Shown here: positions 1-9,519 of the stretch, in pieces | Position numbering within the stretch: position 1 is the stretch's first letter | How the letters are laid out: the number at the start of each line of letters is the position of its first letter | DNA from: Flaveria trinervia | Taxonomy: Eukaryota; Streptophyta; Magnoliopsida; Asterales; Asteraceae | Assembly: GCA_025506515.1 (NCBI GenBank) | Contig: CM046443.1 | Span: 37,926,357-37,990,356 of the forward strand | Direction: 5' to 3' | Length of the DNA stretch: 64,000 bases | Made by a program: the position numbers and the translations under genes | Notes under the pieces: model-generated | The model's input: only the letters and a program-made list of their open reading frames with translations | Told to the model about the DNA's origin: nothing | Databases searched by the model: none

Positions 1-60
1 GGGTGATAACGTTGAGTTTTTTTTATCTTTATTGATCATTAAAATAGTAGATGAGTCTAG
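1..60 (-). pseudogene. Continuation of Tat/Athila-like gag beyond the Cassandra insertion
   Basis: These bases lie on the far side of the Cassandra insertion at 61-1079. Read on the minus strand they follow the gag text that stops at 1080. The five bases 56-60 (tctag) resemble the five bases after the insertion (1080-1084, tctgg), which is the pattern of an aged target-site duplication. The stretch is too short to show a domain by itself, and the assignment rests on continuity with 1080-2095. Confidence 0.4.
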
Positions 61-330
61 TGTAACACCTGACCCCTCACACCAAAAATATTGTCCGCTT
101 TGCCCATAAGGAGCTCATGGATTTGCTTTTGGTTGTCCTCGTGAAAATTTCCCAAGGAGGTCACCCATCCCTAGACTGCTCCCGCCTTAGCACGCTTAAA
201 TATGGAGTTCTCCACTCATCCGCAGCCAATACGTCCAAAACGCATTGTTCATTTTAGAGGTCAGACATTCCTTATGAACCAAGAATCTCTCCTATCCATG
301 GCCGATGTGAGATATGTGTAAGGTGTCACA
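61..330 (-). repeat. Cassandra LTR 1 (3' LTR in element sense)
   Basis: The repeat begins tgtaacacc and ends ggtgtcaca on the plus strand, so it has TG...CA ends on either strand. The 5S-like core is at about 131-222. The adjoining internal domain starts with atcaccccct, which read on the minus strand is the purine-rich tract AGGGGGTGAT directly before this LTR. This places it as the 3' LTR of the minus-strand element. Its A-box region is the best conserved of the three copies. Confidence 0.85.
131..222 (-). promoter_or_regulatory. 5S rRNA-derived pol III promoter core of the Cassandra LTR
   Basis: On the minus strand this stretch reads through AAGCGTGCTAAGGCGGGAG, like the A-box/intermediate element of plant 5S rRNA, and GGATGGGTGACCTCC, like its C-box. 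Equivalent cores lie at about 508-595 in LTR 2, with a damaged A-box (aagaaaactgaa), and 883-970 in LTR 3, with a damaged C-box (gcatccatcc). In known Cassandra elements the 5S segment supplies an RNA polymerase III internal promoter. Activity here is inference. It is not a 5S gene, because it sits inside a repeat with TG...CA ends and only part of the 5S sequence is recognisable. Confidence 0.8.
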
Positions 331-422
331 ATCACCCCCTGTTTCGACCCATTATCCTCGATGAGCCCGAGAAGTCACCATGCTTGGTGAACTATGTCCC
401 ACACCCCGAATGGCACAAGAAT

Positions 423-435
423 GGCTCTAATACCA
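423..435 (-). other. Cassandra primer-binding site (Met-tRNA type)
   Basis: The plus-strand ggctctaatacca is the reverse complement of TGGTATTAGAGCC, one mismatch from the usual plant initiator-Met primer site TGGTATCAGAGCC. Three bases (436-438) separate it from the LTR at 439. The second internal domain has the unmutated form at 797-809 with the same spacing. The primer site fixes the element orientation as minus. Confidence 0.75.
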
Positions 436-438
436 TTC

Positions 439-704
439 TGTAACACTCCACCCCTCACACGAACAATATTGTCCACATTGCCCACAAGGAGCTCACGATT
501 TGCTATGGTTGCCCGGGTGAAAACTTCCCAGGGAGGTCACCCATCCTAGATTGCTCCCGCCTAAGAAAACTGAATTATGGAGTTCTCCTCCCATCCACAA
601 CCAATACACTAAAAACACGTTGTTTATTTTGAGGCCAGACATTCCTTACGAACCAGGAATCTCTTTTGTCCCCGTCCGATGTGTGATATGTGTAGGGTGT
701 CACA
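439..704 (-). repeat. Cassandra LTR 2 (middle)
   Basis: This middle repeat shares the TG...CA ends and length of the other two. The 5S-like core lies at about 508-595. Its C-box half (ggaggtcacccatcc on plus) is intact, while the A-box half is mutated. It is flanked on one side by a primer site and on the other by a purine tract, so it serves both neighbouring internal domains. Confidence 0.85.
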
Positions 705-812
705 AGCACCCCTTGTTTGGTCTCATCGTCCTTAATGAGCCCTAGAAGTCAACATCCATGGTGTGGTATGTCCCACACCACGAATGACACAAGAGTGGCT
801 CTGATACCATTC

Positions 813-1079
813 TGTAACACCCGACCCCTCACACTAACAATATTGTTCGCTTTGCCCACAAGGATCTCACAGATTTGCTTTTGGTTGCCGGGTGAAAACT
901 TCCCAAGGAGGCATCCATCCTTGACTGCTCAAGCCTAAGCACGCATAACTGTAGAGTTCTCCTCCCATCCACAGACAATACACCCAAAATTCGTTGTTGA
1001 TTTTAGAGGTCAAACATTCCTTATGAACCAAAAATCTCTCATATCCATGGCCGATGTGGGATATGTGTAGGGTGTCACA
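813..1079 (-). repeat. Cassandra LTR 3 (5' LTR in element sense)
   Basis: The repeat starts at the tgtaacaccc after the primer site 797-809 and ends ggtgtcaca at 1079. The 5S-like core at about 883-970 has lost part of the C-box but keeps the A-box side (cctaagcacgcataact). The element boundary is followed at once by readable gag of the interrupted gypsy relic. Confidence 0.85.
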
Positions 1080-2095
1080 TCTGGGTTGCGAGTATGTCCT
1101 TCAACTCTTTGTCCATACCCCCACTAGCACCTGCACTAGTGTCTGCATCTCCTCCACCCGGCTAATTCTACACCTACTGAAAGCCATATGGGTTCCCCCA
1201 AGATGTCCAACCAAAGTTTGGGTGACCTCTCCAACCCTGATTATACGAACCAAAAAACGCACCTGTGAAACCCATACCCTAACCACTCATGAAATTGACT
1301 TGCTCATGACTCATAACTAGACACTCTCTCATATCATGGGCGCCTCCACAAACCTCACACTTATTAACACTTATTTTCAGGTGTCGGATTTCACATTGCA
1401 TAGCGTCTAGCGCAGCAGCCACACTAGTATCGATTGTGACATGATGAGCACCCCTTGAAAAGGAAGTGAGGGCTCTAGTACAAGGGATGGAATTCCTAGT
1501 TTGTAGATGTGCTACTCAGCCAATGCAAAATTATGAAACATCTCCATGTACTCTTCTACAGTCTTCTTCTCCACACTGTGTCTTCCTGCAGTAGTGTTGA
1601 ACTTGAGCTGAGTTGCATAGGTGAGACCATGGTAGAAATTCTTGACCAGTGCCCACTCGGTCAACCCATACTAAGGGCATCTACTGGAAAGCCTGTTGAA
1701 ATGTGCCCATGCCATCTAATAAGGTTCATAGGGTCCATGCAAAAAGAGTGAATATGCTCCCTAAGTCGCGCGGCCCTACTCTTAAGAACTTTTTTTGCAA
1801 ATCAGCCCAAGTAATGATGGAATCCTAGGGTAATGTTTCGAGTCACGAAGCAGCTCGATCCTATAGAGTGAATGAGAAGAGACAAAGATATATGGCATCT
1901 TCTACCACACCAAAATTAATAAGGTGTCATAGATACAAACGAAACATGAGACGTGACCGGGGTCATCCTCATCATCCAATCTATGGAACTAGGTAGCGTT
2001 TGTGATTGTAGACATGACTACGAAGGAATCTTCTAGTTATTCACATTATTAATCGTGGGACGATCTACCTCTTGTGAAAACATCCGATGCTCTCT
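1080..2095 (-). pseudogene. Decayed Ty3/gypsy gag (Tat/Athila-like)
   Basis: Read on the minus strand with frame changes, the region shows in order DAIYLCLFSFTL, then DSIITWADLQKKFL, then KNFYHGLTYATQL, then a C-x2-C knuckle remnant (CEVCGGAHDMREC), and finally NQGWRGHPNFGWTSW. That is the usual order for gag of Tat/Athila-type plant gypsy elements: retrotransposon gag domain, then a zinc knuckle and a WRxHPNFxW tract. Several stops and frameshifts make it non-functional. A likely translation start region (MREHRMFSQEVDRPT) lies near 2095. No protease or reverse transcriptase of this element is in the window; its downstream part would lie before base 1. Confidence 0.6.
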
Positions 2096-3059
2096 CATGA
2101 TCTTAATAAAACAACCTAAATTAGAAATAATTAGAAGATCTTATTTAACCCAATAAAACCAAGACCTAGACCACTAGATAGGCAAGTTAACCTAATCGAA
2201 TGTAGGAAAGACTAAGGAAGACCAGTATCAAAGCCAAAAGACACAACTATAGAATAAACTATACTCAGAAAGGATAAAACTAAAATAGATTTAACAATGG
2301 AGGAATAATTTCTTTTTATAAAGAACCTATAGAACTAAAAGCTACTTTTAATTAATTATTTAGACAATCGACTTACCAACTAGAATACAAGAAAACAAGA
2401 ACACTTTAATAAACAATAATGAGAAAAATACTACGTAGGTGAATCCTAGTTGTGTTCCACAAACTACAAATGCCTATTGAACTATTGTGGAATCGGTATC
2501 TAATGGAATAAACTTCTAATATACTTGAAGGATCCGGGATCATTCTTTGGATGTAACCAAAATGAGAACTTAGAGGATGAATGAAACTACCGATTAATCA
2601 ATTTACCGCTAAGTCTCTTTGACAACACTTATGTACCCGGTTGATAGCTAATCTCTTGATCTAACTAACACAATTCATTGAAAATGAAAGTGGCAACCTT
2701 TAAAAAATCTATTGGACACGGAAAGCAATGCAATCAACTACTTTAGATAAGCTTTCCTTCAAACCACTTACTCCTAAGCAACTAACCATAAGGACAATTT
2801 GATTAATCCTCACCTCTCAGAATCAAACTATGGACAATTTGCGATTGTTCTTTCTTTCGAACCGCTTACTCTTAAACAATCTATATGACAATTTGTGATT
2901 GTTCCTATGATCTAAGCCTCAATCCTTGGCTTCAAATCCTTGCAAAAGCTTCAATTCATCCTTGAGAATGCTTTTAAAATGGTCGCTGTTCGAAAGCCCT
3001 TTCTGGTTGAGAAAAGTTGTTTAAATACAACTTTATAAAATTCTGTCGAAAACACCATC
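2096..3059. other. AT-rich non-coding stretch, no gene recognised
   Basis: No ORF or domain was found. It may be the leader of the minus-strand gag at 1080-2095 and/or the 3' end of element H. Two diverged copies of a roughly 50-base unit (about 2760-2812 and 2857-2908, sharing cgcttactcttaa-like and gacaatttg-like text) lie about 97 bases apart. I could not find LTR ends or a primer site here. Confidence 0.35.
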
Positions 3060-5150
3060 TATGCGATACGTGCAGTAGAAGCCCTCCTTCAGCAGCTTTG
3101 GTGGAAGTGCCGATGATCTAGAAGTACCATTAAAAGCACCCATATCACCCCCTTGATTATCATGATCTCCTTCTTATCAATATTTCCTTTATCATCAGCT
3201 CCCTCGTCGTCATCATCACCATCATCATCATCACCATCCTCTTCATCACTAAATGCAAGTCTATATGATCTAACTCATCATGATCATCAACTGGATTAGG
3301 AATTAACATAACATGCTCAGGCTCCACAAACCCCTCTCCAGTGAAGTATACACGATGATGCTTAGTAGCATGAATATGAATAGTATATGAGGGCTCTTAA
3401 CCAACATCAATAGTGACTATTGTCCTTTTAGTATCAACAAGATCAACAATATGATCTGTAACAATGATAGGATTATTAGCAATTCAAATCCAACATTTTG
3501 ATTCCTGGTTGATTCTTTAACTTTCATGTTATGAAATGATGAACCGACACATAATGTGAGATCTCGCAGGTTCTGTTCCATGATTTCAACATAACTGAAT
3601 ATAAACAATTGTTGACCCACCAACTCTTTATCTTCTCATCCTTTTCTTCTAGACTCTTACACAAATCATCAATCATCTAAGTATTTTATAACATCTTCTT
3701 CTTTAACTCACTAACCCTCTACTCTAATGTAACCATTGTGGGTGAAAATGATGCAGACTCAAGTTGCAGTCAAGGCTCTAATGTAGTATGGAAATATTCA
3801 GCTTCTCCAAACATATCATCATGTGTTTGCTCCATCGGAGGTTTCTAAACATGTCAGTAGTAGTGGGCATAAATGATGATGTTACAGTTGTTGATTTTGT
3901 AACAATCACTAGTGTAGAAGCCTCACGGACCGTGACTGGAATATCAGATATATGAACCTCTTCAATCATCACAATCGTGATTGGGTTCCAACGCTTTCTC
4001 CACACACCCCATCCTCTACCCCTCCCACATGGACTATTAGTGGCCTTCCCGGCCATTCTCTTCCTCCTTCCTTTAGTTAGTATGAACATTTTTAGAAACA
4101 AAATTAGCATCATGTTCCTCAACAGTGTGTTTTGTAGGAGATTCTTGCAACACATAAGGTACATTCCCGATCTGATCATTATCGGTCTCACTACCACTTT
4201 CACTAAATCAAGTGTTCACTTCATCCATATCAGATCTTTCAACACCTTGAGAACTCTTAGGTGTTTCTTGTGCAACTTTATTAGATGTACCAACTGTTTC
4301 AACTCTAGGAACATGTGGAGTCTCTATCTCTTGTGGTCATACTTTAGATTGGAGTTCTTCAACAAACCTTCCAAGCTTAGCAAAATGGGATCCATCCCAG
4401 GCATTTCCACTAGCTCTTATAAGATAATGAAAATGTATTTCTTCATCATCATCATAGAATATATAGATGAATTAGACACAAATAACTCAAGATGATTAGC
4501 ATTCACTACATTAGTAAGAATCTGGGGTACATGATAAACTTCTTTCCCGCAGCAACTATGATGTTCTTTTGCATCTCAGTAAGATCGCCTTGGATGTGGT
4601 GGATGGTACATCATCAACAAGTGATACTAGCAAGGATCTGAAAAAAACACAAAGACTGTCCATGGCAGCCTCTAAATTGCTAAGGAAATGGATCACCACG
4701 TGAAATAAGTACTTCCAAAATGGAGGTAAGTACATCTTCTCCAATGATGGGTATCGGTGGTTATATCCTATTCGAACTAAGTAGTCCTTGGAAATATCAT
4801 CATCAATATTCATAGGAGCATTAGGTTGATCCTATAAGAATAAAACACTATTGATCACCTTAAAATTAATGACAATCCTCTTGCCTTTAACAGTGGCAGT
4901 AATGCATGGTTCTCCATCTTCATCAATATCATTAGCAGTTGTGCGCCAAAACTGATCTATAACATCATTATATATGGTAGGATTAGTCGAGATAGCATGA
5001 TGAATCCGGGATGTCTTTAGACCCTTAATCAGTGATCTGAACAAATCCTTTGTCTTGTAAAACATCTCTAAGATATGCTATAGCATTATGGTTTTTATTG
5101 AAAACCATAGGCTTTCCATCTAAAACATTAAACAAACATGATTTGTACAT
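3060..5150 (-). pseudogene. Additional ORF (aORF) of SIRE/Maximus-like Copia element H
   Basis: The minus-strand reading starts at an ATG (about 5150) and shows NKNHNAIAYL, then after a frameshift SRIHHAISTNPTIYNDVIDQFW, an N-terminal pattern shared with the aORFs of SIRE A (NICAHLD...RIHKVIS...FW) and SIRE B in this window. It continues with PSLEKMYLPPFWKYLFHVVIHFL, is stopped in several places, and ends in an acidic Asp/Glu-rich segment encoded by the (atc)n-like tract at about 3190-3250. Proteins of this type occur downstream of pol in SIRE/Maximus-like Copia elements of Asteraceae. Their function is not known to me, and an envelope-like role has been proposed for SIRE aORFs. Confidence 0.6.
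3190..3250 (-). repeat. Trinucleotide tract encoding an acidic run in the H aORF
   Basis: The plus strand is a run of atc/gtc/acc triplets that reads as Asp/Glu codons on the minus strand. SIRE A has an equivalent acidic run at 34440-34500, so the acidic segment is a shared feature of the aORF rather than chance simple sequence. Confidence 0.7.
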
Positions 5151-6830
5151 AAAGAACTTAGAAATTTTTATATGTAAAAATTATTTCACACTTAGGAAAA
5201 TATTTAAAAAACTTGGACTTCTTGGTCGACATGTTAAGTTGTCGCTTGATTTTGAATTAGACCAGAAGCCAACTTCTCATACGACAAGTCAACTTTTCAT
5301 GCGAATAGTTTAGTCTTTTATTGAAAGTTGTCATGCATGTTCAAGTTCAAACAACTTTTCGCACGCGAAAAGTTTGTTTTGACTCAAATTTTCAATATAT
5401 CAATTTCAGACTATTTTAACTCATACATCATGTTTAATAGGCGACGTTTAAGTCATTATTGACGTTCATTAAGTTTAATTTGTTCAATTTAATGTGTATT
5501 AGTACTTTTATCTTTCGGTCATGAATCAAACACATACAAATCAAAGTTATTAGCATCAATCTACCATAACAAGTGATTAGGAATCAATGGACAACCACTA
5601 AGAACAATGCTAATCAGTTTGATAGAGGTTCAACACTTAGATTTTTTGAGTGAAAATTCAGATGAAGTTATATGCGAATAGTTACTTTTTTGCACAACTG
5701 TTGAATTTATAGTCCTCTAATCAACCTACCTTAACAAGTGATTAGGAATCAATGGACGACCACTAAGAACACTGCTAATCAATTTGATAGAGGTTCAACA
5801 CTTAGATTTTTAGAGTGAAAAATTTAGAAGAAGTTATATGAGAATAGTTACTTTTTCGCACAACTGTTGAATTTATAGTCCCCTAACTACTCGTGAGAAG
5901 TCAGACTTCTTGTTCCCTTGAACACTTCGCACGTTTTGAACCTTTCGCACGAGAAAAGTTCATTTTTCTTTGAGCTTTTAAATTTTTAAAATTTTAGTTT
6001 TTCAATTTTAATTATCTTATTTGAACCTTTTGATTGTTATGAAAATGATTATGTTTAACTAAGTGTTTATAATTATTCAAACACACTTAATTTTTGTACA
6101 CTTTGTAAAACAAAAACTAAAACTAATACAAGTAAAAAATACACTTTTAACAAAAACAAATTTGACACAACAACTATTCTAATAACTTAACTATTTTTGA
6201 TAAATTTTCAAGTAGAGGATCATATTTATTAGAAATCAATCATTAACATCTAACAACATTATTATAAATAACACAAGTTACGTTAATTTTCAATATACTT
6301 TGTCTATATTAGACATAGACTTCAGGTTTACTTAGACACATAAGCTGTGATCTTATCATGCTTTTGGTTAAGTAATATGATTCAATGGATTCCATAATCA
6401 AAAATCTTATAATATCTAGGTTCAAGACATTTTGATATTTGAAGTCACCACAAGTTGACTTAAACCTTTCACTTCTAATCAACCTTCTTAGAGTCAATTA
6501 TTATCTTAGTTAATATCTATTTGGAGCTTCACTAGCATGACAAAATATTTCTTATCACATTATATTAACAAGTTGTAGGACTTATTAACTGTCAGTCGGA
6601 CTTATATTTTGCCCTCACAAGACATTTAGGACTTACATGCCAAGTCAGACTTACATACCCTATCTTTTGATTTTGCCTCATGTGTCATAACATATTCTTA
6701 ACGAAGACAATTTTTCATACAATATGTATGTCTATGACATATCATTCAAGTTATAAATATCATGATGAACTTTAATTTAGTTTTTATTATAGGGTCAACA
6801 TTCAGTGAAACATGACTGAAGGTGATAAGT
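5151..6830 (-). other. Spacer of element H between gag/pol side and aORF, with palindromic motifs
   Basis: This is non-coding, AT-rich sequence in the position that corresponds to the pol-aORF spacer of SIRE A and B. It carries short inverted repeats such as AACTTTTCGC-AC-GCGAAAAGTT (about 5356-5378), the weaker GAACCTTTCGCACGAGAAAAGTTC (about 5939-5962) and several copies of the AAGTC-n-GACTT type (5900s and 6590-6840). A 165-bp tandem duplication lies at 5557-5886. No pol domain is readable here. Confidence 0.5.
5557..5886. repeat. 165-bp tandem duplication
   Basis: Two adjacent copies (5557-5721 and 5722-5886) both run from caa-ctacc-taacaagtgattagg to gaatttatagtcc with few differences. 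Each copy holds the same series of short motifs, including cgaatagttactttttNgcacaac. The duplication lies inside the spacer of element H. Confidence 0.9.
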
Positions 6831-8235
6831 CAGACTTTAGGTGAAAACCTAATCCATAGGTCTCTTCATCACAAATGGTAACGGATGAAGGAAAGAAGTA
6901 TAATCATGATTTATTGGTAGTGGAATATAAGAATAACCAACTCCACCTTTACCACCATTAATTTTCTATATCATTTGATTACACCTTCAACCATATTTGA
7001 AGAAAATTCAAATTCTCAACAACCAATTTCGCAGACAAGAGTTCATTGGTTAGTTTATTAATATCCAAAGATAGTTCATTGTTACTAGTTGTCAAATTCT
7101 TTATGTTATAATCTTTATCATAAATATCCAATTTTGACTAATAAATTGACTTGTTTAATCCATCTATCTTTTCTTTAAAACGTTACACATCAGTTTTATA
7201 TTTACGAAATTGATATTGAATTCTCAACTTTTAAGATCAAGTGTTCGTTGTGAACTTTGTATCTTTGTACCTTTTCAATTCAATCACTTAAACAATGATT
7301 GACTTGGTTTGCATAAGAAGATGCTGGAGTTTCCTTAACAGCTTAACTTTCTTTTCTTTTTCATCCAAAGTAAACTCAACAGCTTTTCCTCTCAATTCTT
7401 CTTTTAGGACTACAGCAAACTCAATAGTGTTTGCCCCTTTTCCTTCATTCTTTTGTGATTGAGCAGGAGTAATATCAAAAGTTACTTCCTCACAGTCTTG
7501 TACTTCTTCAGTATTCACCTCTTCACCTTTTCCATCTCAACTTTTTCAACTTCAACCCTCTCTTCTTCAGCAAACACACCATTCATCACATCATCATATA
7601 CAAAGTTAGCAAGTAAATTATCTTCAACGTGCTCTTCAAATGTTTAGATCTTAGCTACAAAGCTGTAGACAACTTGATATCAAGAATTTCCATCTGATCT
7701 AACGAATTCGACTTCACTAGTTTGAGACACTAAGGCTTTGTTTTTGGACGAACTGGCTTGATCATTTTTAGTTTCTACCTACACTTTTACCATCTTCTTT
7801 CTAAGATCATTCTATTTTTGTCTGAGGTCAATGCATTAATTTGCAAAGTGACTAGGTTTTTCATAGTTGTAACATCTCAACTGGACTTATCAAACCCTAT
7901 TTTACTTGACATGTTCAGACCAATCACCTTTCTTCAAGTTCTCCTTACAAAATTCATTCCTTTATACACCATCGTAGCCATCTGATATTTAATATCATTT
8001 TCTTTAGCATCACTAGGATTAACTTGTTGCAAATCATCAACCAGATATTTGGTGCACTAAGCCTTACAGCAAAAAATGCCTCATAACTATTCATGATAGT
8101 AGTGAATAGCGCTGCATGCTCTTCAGCTATCTGAATGGTTTATTTGTTGGGTTGAGAGTTTACAATAAAATCTTGTTGTGTAGGTTGAGAAGCTTGAACT
8201 TGTGGGTAGGTTTGAGGTTATCTAGGTTGACAAGC
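6831..8235 (-). pseudogene. gag (C-terminal half) of Copia element H
   Basis: Minus-strand readings in order are TYPQVQASQPTQQDFIVNSQ, then IAEEHAALFTTIMNSYEAFF, then KIGFDKSS followed by a degraded zinc-knuckle position, then coiled-coil-like text around KLTNELLSAKLVVENLNF, then GGVGYSYIPLPINHDYT near 6900. This order (linker, knuckle preceded by LGFDK-like text, coiled coil, GLGYxxxPPP-like tail) is familiar from gag of Asteraceae Copia elements. Many stops make it dead. The N-terminal continuation is at 36772-36991, on the other side of the SIRE A insertion. After about 6830 the text goes straight into the aORF-side spacer, so protease, integrase, RT and RNase H are absent. Confidence 0.6.
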
Positions 8236-9500
8236 TTGAACTGTCCGGAGAGCTAAGAACTTTGTCAAGAAAACCGGACAGAACTTGGTGGCTACTAAGG
8301 ACACAACTTTTGGTTTTGACAAATCCAAGGTTACCGGTTTCAACTTTGTGGAAAAAGGACACTTCAAATGTGAGTGTGTGAAGCCCAAAAAGACCGGAAA
8401 TGGAAATCCATTCTCATCTTTCACTCGTCAGGAGAAGCCCACAAACAGCCCTACTTCGTCGAGCAAGGATCCTAAAGCCTTAACAGCTCATGATGACGAA
8501 GGACAAGATTGGAGCTTCCGGTTTATGTCTCTGGGAGAATCAAACATTGCTAGTGTGGAGGATCTAGATGACGACTCAGCAAGTGAAGGTGATATTGCAG
8601 TGGAGCTTGCGATGTCAAATATTGAAGAATCTGCAACAGTAGTTGATCACCTACCTGAAGAAGGGACAAGTCCAACAAGTCTAGAATCACTAAAACTAGA
8701 GAAGTAAGGTGATATTGCAGTGGAGCTTCCGGTTTATGTCTCAAGGATCATGTGGTGTTCACTCCTCTAGTAAGTGACCCAGATACCACATGTACATCTA
8801 ATGAATTTGGCACTAAACTAAAGGAGGCCACTTCAAAATCACAAGGTAAAATGCCTTGCGTCAATCTGGACAAACAATTTGAAAAGGTTAAAGTTAAGTC
8901 TCGGTCAACCAAGTCTAATTCTTAACCCAAAAAGACGAAACAAATTAACCACCCACGTGCTTCATGTCTAACTCCAGTGAAACTAAAAGGTAAAGATGTT
9001 AAAAATGTTCAAACAATTAATTTTGTTAAACCAGATAAAACATCAAAGCAAGAAATGCCAAAACCCAAAAAAGCAATGTCACACGTGTGTCACATACTTC
9101 TCCACGAAAACAATTAAATCGTCAAGTTGAAAGTAGATCATGCTACAATTGTGGAAAGTATGGGAACATAGCTTCGTATTGTCCTTATTATTAGACGCCA
9201 AAGAAGAAGGTTGAACTTTATGACACTAAAGTAAGCTCTTCCAAAAGAAGATCCATGACTCCACCAAAAAGGTTCAGTAAACCAAAGTTCAACCTATCAA
9301 CTAGTCGTTTGTTTATCACAAATAGGCCTTACATAGACTGGTTTATGGATAGAGAAATCTATCCTTGAATCTGATAATGAGAACAAGAAGACAATAGACC
9401 ATCCTTCACCCTCAAAAGGTCAATGGGTGGAATTTATTATGTCTGATGCCTCTAGGTTGCCCAAGCCAGTTAAGGCTTGGGTACCTAACCTTAACTAATG
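8236..9500 (+). pseudogene. SIRE A gag, C-terminal part
   Basis: The reading NFVKKTGQNLVATKDTTFGF and the knuckle remnant GFNFVEKGHFKCEC align with SIRE B gag (CFNYGEKGYFKREC); two of the knuckle ligands are lost here. The open stretch at 8285-8707 continues to an acidic region (DLDDDSASEGD). A second knuckle-like motif, CYNCGKYGNIASYC, is at about 9140-9182. Stops after 8707 and around 9190 break the frame. Gag forms the particle and binds RNA in related elements. Confidence 0.75.
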
Positions 9501-9519
9501 TTTTCGATTGAATGTGCAG

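Larger units (their letters stand above)
61..1079 (-). mobile_element. Cassandra TRIM retrotransposon, three-LTR form
   Basis: Three copies of a 266-270 bp terminal repeat (61-330, 439-704, 813-1079) alternate with two internal domains of 108 bp (331-438, 705-812). Each repeat contains a stretch matching plant 5S rRNA on the minus strand, the hallmark of Cassandra terminal-repeat retrotransposons in miniature. Each internal domain has a Met-tRNA-type primer site (minus strand, 423-435 and 797-809) next to one repeat and a purine-rich tract next to the other. The element encodes no protein and would depend on enzymes supplied by other elements. The LTR-internal-LTR-internal-LTR layout is what recombination between copies or template switching produces. 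Flanks tctag/tctgg suggest one insertion event. Confidence 0.87.

Noticed and set aside
131..222. 5S rRNA gene
   Set aside because: The 5S-like text lies in a 270-bp repeat with TG...CA ends, next to a primer site and purine tract, and only part of 5S is recognisable. It is a Cassandra LTR and not a ribosomal gene.
551..938. Open frames across the Cassandra LTRs as small genes
   Set aside because: They run through repeat and internal domain against the element sense, and have no protein family features.
3977..4495. 172-codon plus-strand ORF as a host gene
   Set aside because: It is the antisense of the H aORF; the minus strand gives recognisable aORF text across the same interval.
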